This document shows, piece by piece, positions 5,633 through 10,048 of a stretch of DNA of 10,048 nucleotides. Source of the stretch: JBMNOU01 sp050943215 (lineage in GTDB: Bacteria; Bacillota; Clostridia; Christensenellales; SZUA-584); contig JBMNOU010000062.1 of NCBI GenBank assembly GCA_050943215.1, positions 1 through 10,048 of the forward strand, read 5' to 3'. Position 1 is the stretch's first letter; each line of letters begins with the position of its first letter. A model generated the notes under the pieces. It made no database searches, was not told where the DNA came from, and saw only the letters and a program-made list of their open reading frames with translations. The position numbers were made by a program, and so were the translations under genes.

Positions 5633-5914
5633 TTATAGTCTTATTACATTAAATCTCAGCACACTATCGTTGATGTTGTAATTACGTTCAAGCTCTGATG
5701 GAAACTCTGGCCCAGACTCAAATGTCATCAGCACGTAATATCCTTCTTTGATGTAGTCGATTTCGTAAGCAAGCTTTCTTGTTCCCCACTCATCAACCTT
5801 TTCAATTCTTCCATCGTTTTGCTCAACAAGAGACTTAAATCTTTCAATAATAGATTTCCTAGTCTCCTCATCGACATCAGGCTTTAAAATATACATGCTT
5901 TCGTATTTGTTCAT
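5633..5914 (-). CDS. rpsF: 30S ribosomal protein bS6
   Basis: S6 pairs with S18 on the 30S platform. The 93-aa product begins MNKYESMYILKPDVDEETR and ends with the beta strand LERNYNINDSVLRFNVIRL, the usual length and signatures. The start at 5914 is set by a perfect AAAAGGAGGT six nt upstream. An in-frame ATG at 5962 would add 16 residues across this ribosome-binding site and is rejected. It is the first gene of the rpsF-ssb-rpsR operon, with a strong promoter at 6069-6097 and a leader of about 148 nt. In many bacteria the S6:S18 complex represses this operon through the leader, and the same is likely here. Confidence 0.96.
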   Translation of the reverse strand: MNKYESMYILKPDVDEETRKSIIERFKSLVEQNDGRIEKVDEWGTRKLAYEIDYIKEGYYVLMTFESGPEFPSELERNYNINDSVLRFNVIRL

Positions 5915-5920
5915 CGATAT

Positions 5921-5930
5921 ACCTCCTTTT
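5921..5930 (-). promoter_or_regulatory. Consensus ribosome-binding site of rpsF
   Basis: AAAAGGAGGT on the minus strand, 6 nt before the ATG at 5914, is essentially fully complementary to the 16S rRNA tail. It decides the start and implies a high rate of translation, as expected for a ribosomal protein. Confidence 0.9.
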
Positions 5931-6025
5931 GGACTCTCCAAACTATTATATCTTACTGGCAAATTAGTTCATAACCGGCACACCAGCTTGTCTGCAATGC
6001 CTACTCAATGTTTAGTTCGGATGTG

Positions 6026-6046
6026 GCCCTGCGCGCTGCGCAGAGC
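6026..6046 (-). other. GC-rich 9-bp hairpin in the rpsF leader
   Basis: On the minus strand GCTCTGCGC and GCGCAGGGC pair fully (one G-T) around an AGC triloop. It lies 16 nt after the predicted transcription start. No T-run follows, so it is not a terminator. It may be part of a regulatory structure or an mRNA-stabilising 5' hairpin. Confidence 0.7.
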
Positions 6047-6068
6047 AAGAAAGACGCTACATCAAAGG

Positions 6069-6097
6069 ATTATACCACCGGAGATAAATAATTACAA
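6069..6097 (-). promoter_or_regulatory. Strong promoter of the rpsF-ssb-rpsR operon
   Basis: On the minus strand TTGTAA (-35, 6092-6097), a 17-bp spacer and TATAAT (-10, 6069-6074) preceded by TGG give a near-consensus, extended -10 sigma-A type promoter. Transcription should start near 6062. The rest of the gap to the preceding gene (6098-6176) is AT-rich and shows no gene. Confidence 0.85.
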
Positions 6098-6176
6098 TAA
6101 CTAAATTGCACTGTTATTTTTCGCGTTAATATTATTAAAAATAATCTTGGGCTATTTCCCCATTTTTTAAAAGAGA

Positions 6177-7994
6177 CTACTCGTCCGCCAGGACGAATAT
6201 ACCCGCCGTTTTCAATATAAACTGTACAGTGCTTGTTTTCGCATTTCTCAGATCGGTAAATGAACCATACTCATCAGCCATTCTTGACAGTGCCTGAAGA
6301 TATTCGTCAAGCCCGTCAAACGTATCTTTCAGCCCTTTTAGGCCGTTTTCATTGAGCGATGCAATACCCGCTTCGAGGTCTTTTGTACCGCCGATCATCT
6401 CATCTATAGCGCCCGAAAGCTCGGGCATCACACTGGCTGCATCCCCGATCCCGCCGCTTAATTTGCGTATGCCCAGCTTTAAATCTCTCAACGCGCCGCA
6501 GATCTGTGAACATGCGATATCAATATTGTAAGCTCCGCTTAATAGATCAATGCAAGATGCATACAGTGTGCCGCTTCCCTCGCGCAGGCCGCTAACGCAG
6601 CTACAAAGCGTGGCTGTGAACTCTGTGTAAAAATCCTGCGTACCCGACTTGACGCTTGCCGAAAGCGCCTCAAGATCCCCACACGTGGAAATCAGTCCGC
6701 CAATCGCCGCTTGCTGAGCCTGCAGACCAGCCGCAAGGCCTGCGGCATTAGGATCCGCCGGATACGTTGCCGCTACGGTATCGGAGAGCGCTTTGAGCTG
6801 CGCATTCAATAGCGACACATCTTCAATACCGCCTCCCAATCCCGTAACGCCGCTGTTTAGCATCGTAGCAGCATCACTCAGCCGCAAGAGCGCTTCCGCC
6901 GCGTCCTGCATGTTTGCATCCAAAAGCCCCATACTCTGGTCAAACGACGCAAATGAGGCTGCGAAAAACTCCATGCCAGAATAGAATTCACCAGCAGCAG
7001 CTTTAAGCGCGTCCGCACTTGTAAATATCTGCTCTGCGCCATATGAAAGATCATGTGTGCCGCTGTCAAGGCCGTCAAGGCCATTTTTCAGATGCTTTGC
7101 CGCATCTTTCAGCTGATACAGCGCATCAAGAAGCGCAACCGTGCCCTGATGCATATCATCCGCGCCATCGATCATCTTATCCGTGCCAGAGGATAAACCG
7201 TCCACATCTACAAAATCGCCGTATGAATCAAGACCGGGTGGTGATTTGGGCAAAGCAATCATGCGGATAGGCTCAAGTTCAATATTTTTACCAAACAGTG
7301 TGAAACTAAACGTATCTTCCGGCAGCGGAAACGATGAATAAGACAACGTTATGGACGACCCCGCCAAAACCGATGATGCGTTTTGGGGTATTTTGAGTAC
7401 GGTGTATATATTGTTATCGAGCGTCAGGGAAACCTGTATGGCGAATGGAGTGTATACTTCTCTGCCTGCCAGCCTGCTTTTTTCCCCGGTACCCGTATTG
7501 TTTACGATGACGAATTTAATTTTAAGCTCGCCCGTCTTTCCGGCGATTTTTTCAGGCGGTAGTTCTTGCCCGTTGAGATAATATGTAATGCCGACGGTAA
7601 ACGGTAGAGGCTTTTGTGTTTCACCCTGATAGTAAAAGCTTGCCAAACCCTCCGTGGAGGCAGCCGGCCAAATGATCTGATCTCCATTAGTAATGGGGCT
7701 ATCCGGCCCGGTTAAATTTTCAATAGACGTGTATAGTCCATAATCGACGATCTCTCCCCCCTGCGTAAAGCAGTTAACGACCGTTGCTCCCGAATACGAT
7801 CCATCGTTGCCAAGCACAGCATAAACCGTTTCGCTCTTTGGGTTATCAGGATTTCCGTTTGCGTTTGCGATAGAACCGGATTGCAAAACTACAAAAACAC
7901 CAGCTATTAGAGTAAACACAATAGCATTGCTAAGAAGTTTTGCATGGTTTTTTAACAGATCACGAAGATGCCCGAATGGCTTCAATAATATCAT
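6177..7994 (-). CDS. Secreted or membrane-anchored LxxG heptad-repeat protein, partner of the MMPL transporter
   Basis: This 605-aa protein has a basic N-terminus, one hydrophobic segment (about 20-38) and a possible signal cleavage site after ANA (43-45), so most of it lies outside the membrane. Residues 50-255 look beta-rich and include YYLNGQELPPEKIAGKTGELKIKF. From about 262 to 575 it is helical, with spaced Leu/Gly heptads (for example LSSGTDKMIDGADDMHQG, LKNGLDGLDSGTHDLSYGA), the xxxLxxG repeat seen in YhgE/Pip-like proteins. Six cysteines cluster at 438-499. The end (TVQFILKTAGIFVLADE) has no clear second membrane span. Its ATG overlaps the transporter stop as ATGA, so it is co-translated and probably works with the pump. 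A TTG at 7985 has better ribosome-binding-site spacing and may be the true start. The function is unknown. Confidence 0.75.
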   Translation of the reverse strand: MILLKPFGHLRDLLKNHAKLLSNAIVFTLIAGVFVVLQSGSIANANGNPDNPKSETVYAVLGNDGSYSGATVVNCFTQGGEIVDYGLYTSIENLTGPDSPITNGDQIIWPAASTEGLASFYYQGETQKPLPFTVGITYYLNGQELPPEKIAGKTGELKIKFVIVNNTGTGEKSRLAGREVYTPFAIQVSLTLDNNIYTVLKIPQNASSVLAGSSITLSYSSFPLPEDTFSFTLFGKNIELEPIRMIALPKSPPGLDSYGDFVDVDGLSSGTDKMIDGADDMHQGTVALLDALYQLKDAAKHLKNGLDGLDSGTHDLSYGAEQIFTSADALKAAAGEFYSGMEFFAASFASFDQSMGLLDANMQDAAEALLRLSDAATMLNSGVTGLGGGIEDVSLLNAQLKALSDTVAATYPADPNAAGLAAGLQAQQAAIGGLISTCGDLEALSASVKSGTQDFYTEFTATLCSCVSGLREGSGTLYASCIDLLSGAYNIDIACSQICGALRDLKLGIRKLSGGIGDAASVMPELSGAIDEMIGGTKDLEAGIASLNENGLKGLKDTFDGLDEYLQALSRMADEYGSFTDLRNAKTSTVQFILKTAGIFVLADE

Positions 7995-10048
7995 CCCCTG
8001 TCTTTAAGCTTTTTCGGATAAAACCGTTTCCTAAATTCTTGCGTCGTTGCCAAAAGCGGTTTGTCAAACAGTACAAACAGCGCCGGTAGGGCAAACATAA
8101 TCACGACAAAGCTGATGAGCGCCCCCCTTCCCACCACTGTTGCGATCTCGCGTGTCGCTTTTATCGAGCTAACAATAGTAATAGACAGCGTCGAAAAAAA
8201 GAAAGTCAGCACGCTCGTTAGCATAGGCCGCATCGCGGCACCGATCGTCTTCCTGACAGCCTGAGCGGCGTCAAGTGTCTGGTGCCTAAATTCAAAATAA
8301 CGCGACGTAAACAGTATCGCATAATCAACCGTCGCTCCAAGCTGTATAGCACCCACAAATACCGGAGTTAAAAATATCATCTCTTCACCCGAAAAATAAT
8401 TGATACCAACGTTGATATATATAGCCGCTTTGATCACAATGACCAAAAACACCGGAATCAGCAGGGACCGAAACGCAAAGAGCAGTATTATAAATATGAA
8501 TGCAATCGAAATTAGCTCAACCGCAACGTTATCCCAAGCTGCAGTCGATGCCATATCGGCCGCACTGGCATAAGCGCCGGTAATATAAACCTCCCCAAGA
8601 GACGACTCAGCACTGCTACGGATATCTTCAACTGCACAAAACAACGCGGTATTATCAAGCTCTCCTGCAAGCGTTACTGCAAAGCGCCGGTATTCGTCCC
8701 CAATATACGCTTTTTTAAGCTGGTCTGGTAAAAAACCTTCAGGCACCCCGGTTTCTACACTATCCGATAAACCTTTGACTTCACGGATGTTGTCTATTTG
8801 CGCAATCTTTTTAATCGCCGTTTTTTCATAACCGGCCATTTCCTTTTTATACAATACGTTGACCGAATCTGTCGTACCGAATGTTTCGCTTATCTTTTTT
8901 GTAGCGACAATGGGCGCCGTATCACCCGGCATGAAGTTCTCAGTAGTGTAATAATAATCCTGCTTTCCGCTGGCAATTAAAGTTGGGATGAGAGTTATTA
9001 TGACAATCCCCAAAAACATGTATCTGTATTTGACGAGTGGACCTGAAGCTTTTTTAAAAGATGGCAGAAGCACGCGATGCTTTTTCTTGCCGATCTGGTA
9101 TGTTGCGAGCATCATGCACGGTAAAAATGTTAGACTGAGAATCAGACTAAATATGACGCCTTTGCACAGTACGATCCCAAGATCGGAACCTATCTGGTTA
9201 TGCATGAATATCAGCGCAATAAACCCGGCACAGTCAGTCAGTGCACTAGAAGATATCGTGACCAGTGTAGTATGCATTGCCGAGATCATCGCCTTTTTGG
9301 TGTCACCGTTTGCGGCACTGAGTTCTTCTTCAAACCTGTGTATCAAGAATATCGAAAAATCCATCGATATTGCGAGCTGGAATATCGCAGCAATCGCGAC
9401 CGTTAAAAATGAAACCTGATCCTTTACAATAAAATTAGTACCGTAGTTGAGCAATATCGCGATTCCTATATTGATGATACAAAGAAATGGTGCAATATAA
9501 GACGACAAGGATACGGCAAGGAGTATGATTAGTATACCGCCTGCCATTACCAAATAAAGAGCTTGTTCCTCGCGAAGCATATTCTTAAGTTCGTGTATAA
9601 CGACATACGGCCCGCCAAAATATTCACCCTGCTGCATCAATACAGTGATCTGTCCAATGGCGCTGTCTATCGTTTCTTGTGCGGCATCGCTATAAAACTC
9701 AATAATCATCAGTGTGGAGCCGCCTTTTTTATACTGCTCTACCGCTTTTTGGGAGAGGAACTTTTCAGGAGTATAGATATCAAGCATATCATCCATCCAA
9801 TTAACTTTTTCAACGCCCTTGATAGTTTCTATACGGTGTTTTAACGCCAGAGTCTGCCAGTTGTCTTTGTCTTCTAAAAGCACATACACAAGCATCGACG
9901 AAGAAAACTCGTTATTTTCAATCTGTGCACCTGTAATTGAATTTGCGTTATGGGGCATAAACGCAGAAATCTCAAAATTCGTATTTACTAAACTTATGCC
10001 AAAAAAAGCAGGTATGCAGATTATAACGAAAAATATAATGACATATAA
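7991..10048 (-). CDS. MMPL/RND-family transporter, 5' end beyond the window
   Basis: The frame is open to the right edge, so the first residues are missing; 685 aa are visible. The first ATG inside the window (9958) is not the start: the 30 codons before it encode a first membrane span (YVIIFFVIICIPAFFGISLV) and NTNFEISAFMP, as in this family. The layout is two matching halves. Each has one span, an extracytoplasmic domain (visible about 20-160 and 360-510) and five spans (about 163-315 and 511-660). Each half carries the TM4 or TM10 motif with an aspartate likely to relay protons: SMDFSIFLIHRFEE (D230) and TVDYAILFTSRYFE (D575). Such pumps export lipids, drugs or envelope precursors using proton-motive force. 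The downstream gene overlaps by 4 nt and is the likely partner. The substrate cannot be read from the sequence. Confidence 0.9.
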   Translation of the reverse strand, partial: LYVIIFFVIICIPAFFGISLVNTNFEISAFMPHNANSITGAQIENNEFSSSMLVYVLLEDKDNWQTLALKHRIETIKGVEKVNWMDDMLDIYTPEKFLSQKAVEQYKKGGSTLMIIEFYSDAAQETIDSAIGQITVLMQQGEYFGGPYVVIHELKNMLREEQALYLVMAGGILIILLAVSLSSYIAPFLCIINIGIAILLNYGTNFIVKDQVSFLTVAIAAIFQLAISMDFSIFLIHRFEEELSAANGDTKKAMISAMHTTLVTISSSALTDCAGFIALIFMHNQIGSDLGIVLCKGVIFSLILSLTFLPCMMLATYQIGKKKHRVLLPSFKKASGPLVKYRYMFLGIVIITLIPTLIASGKQDYYYTTENFMPGDTAPIVATKKISETFGTTDSVNVLYKKEMAGYEKTAIKKIAQIDNIREVKGLSDSVETGVPEGFLPDQLKKAYIGDEYRRFAVTLAGELDNTALFCAVEDIRSSAESSLGEVYITGAYASAADMASTAAWDNVAVELISIAFIFIILLFAFRSLLIPVFLVIVIKAAIYINVGINYFSGEEMIFLTPVFVGAIQLGATVDYAILFTSRYFEFRHQTLDAAQAVRKTIGAAMRPMLTSVLTFFFSTLSITIVSSIKATREIATVVGRGALISFVVIMFALPALFVLFDKPLLATTQEFRKRFYPKKLKDRG

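Larger units (their letters stand above)
5915..6062 (-). ncRNA. rpsF leader, candidate S6:S18 autoregulatory RNA
   Basis: The predicted leader runs from near 6062 to the rpsF start. It holds a GC-rich hairpin at 6026-6046 (9-bp stem, triloop AGC) with no U-tract behind it. Further on, two CCG trinucleotides (about 6018-6020 and 5975-5977) lie among weaker pairings such as GGC(C)ACA with TGTGCC and CTGG with CCAG. Known rpsF leaders bind S6:S18 through a conserved CCG in a bulge. I could not fit the published consensus by hand, so the family assignment is inference from gene context and leader length. Confidence 0.45.

Noticed and set aside
5915..5962. 16-residue N-terminal extension of S6
   Set aside because: It would include the perfect AAAAGGAGGT ribosome-binding site in coding sequence. 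S6 proteins start at the MNKYE-type sequence found at 5914.
6026..6046. GC hairpin in the rpsF leader read as an attenuator terminator
   Set aside because: The hairpin is stable, but the next bases on the minus strand (CACATCC) contain no T-run.
6120..6170. Terminator after the repeat-protein gene
   Set aside because: Only a 3-bp GGG/CCC pair and a 6-bp all-A/T hairpin (ATTATT/AATAAT) are visible. Neither is a convincing intrinsic terminator, so read-through into the rpsF operon remains possible.
9956..9958. Start of the MMPL transporter at the ATG at 9958
   Set aside because: The frame continues open to the right edge and encodes the expected first membrane span before this methionine, so the true start is outside the window.

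Overview
The window looks like a chromosomal segment of an anaerobic Firmicute of the Clostridia type. The signs are the rpsF-ssb-rpsR operon, strong AAAGGAGGT-like ribosome-binding sites, repeated extended -10 promoters (TGnTATAAT), U-tailed hairpin terminators, a PgcA-type phosphohexomutase, a signal-less zinc-dependent phospholipase C, and an MMPL/RND transporter paired with an LxxG heptad-repeat exoprotein. Base composition looks moderate (around the low to mid 40s % GC by eye, not computed). I cannot name a genus. No tRNA, rRNA, CRISPR array, insertion sequence or phage gene is visible.

Layout. Bases 1-650 hold two small genes facing each other across a bidirectional terminator: a 55-aa single-span membrane protein (52-219, +) and a 51-aa protein with four CxxC pairs (352-507, -). 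Bases 602-1989 (-) form a two-gene operon, tag (3-methyladenine DNA glycosylase I) then a zinc-dependent phospholipase C family protein, with 2 nt between them and a terminator behind. Bases 1990-2080 are a divergent promoter region. hisC (2080-3129, +) converges on the phosphoglucomutase/phosphomannomutase gene (3119-4825, -), and the two coding ends overlap by 11 bp. A strong hairpin terminator (4896-4926) ends the next operon, rpsF-ssb-rpsR (5914 down to 4934, -), which has a near-ideal promoter at 6069-6097 and a structured leader of about 148 nt. The right third (6177-10048, -) is a two-gene membrane operon. An MMPL/RND-family transporter, whose 5' end lies beyond the right edge, overlaps by 4 nt (ATGA) a secreted or membrane-anchored protein full of LxxG-type heptads.

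How the genes work together. Most are housekeeping: translation and ssDNA handling (S6, SSB, S18), alkylation repair (Tag), histidine or aromatic amino-acid transamination (HisC) and sugar-phosphate isomerisation for cell-envelope precursors (PgcA/PMM type). The least understood parts are the transporter plus repeat-protein pair, probably an envelope export system of unknown substrate, the cytoplasmic phospholipase C-like protein coupled to tag, and the miniature eight-cysteine protein. I did not find a clearly unprecedented multi-gene system. The membrane pair and the eight-cysteine protein are the best candidates for new biology.

Three starts were moved inward or questioned on ribosome-binding-site evidence: pgm (start 4825), rpsF (start 5914) and hisC (ATG 2080 or GTG 2083). 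No gene-free stretch exceeds 300 bases. The longest (5915-6176) is the rpsF leader, its promoter and a short AT-rich gap.
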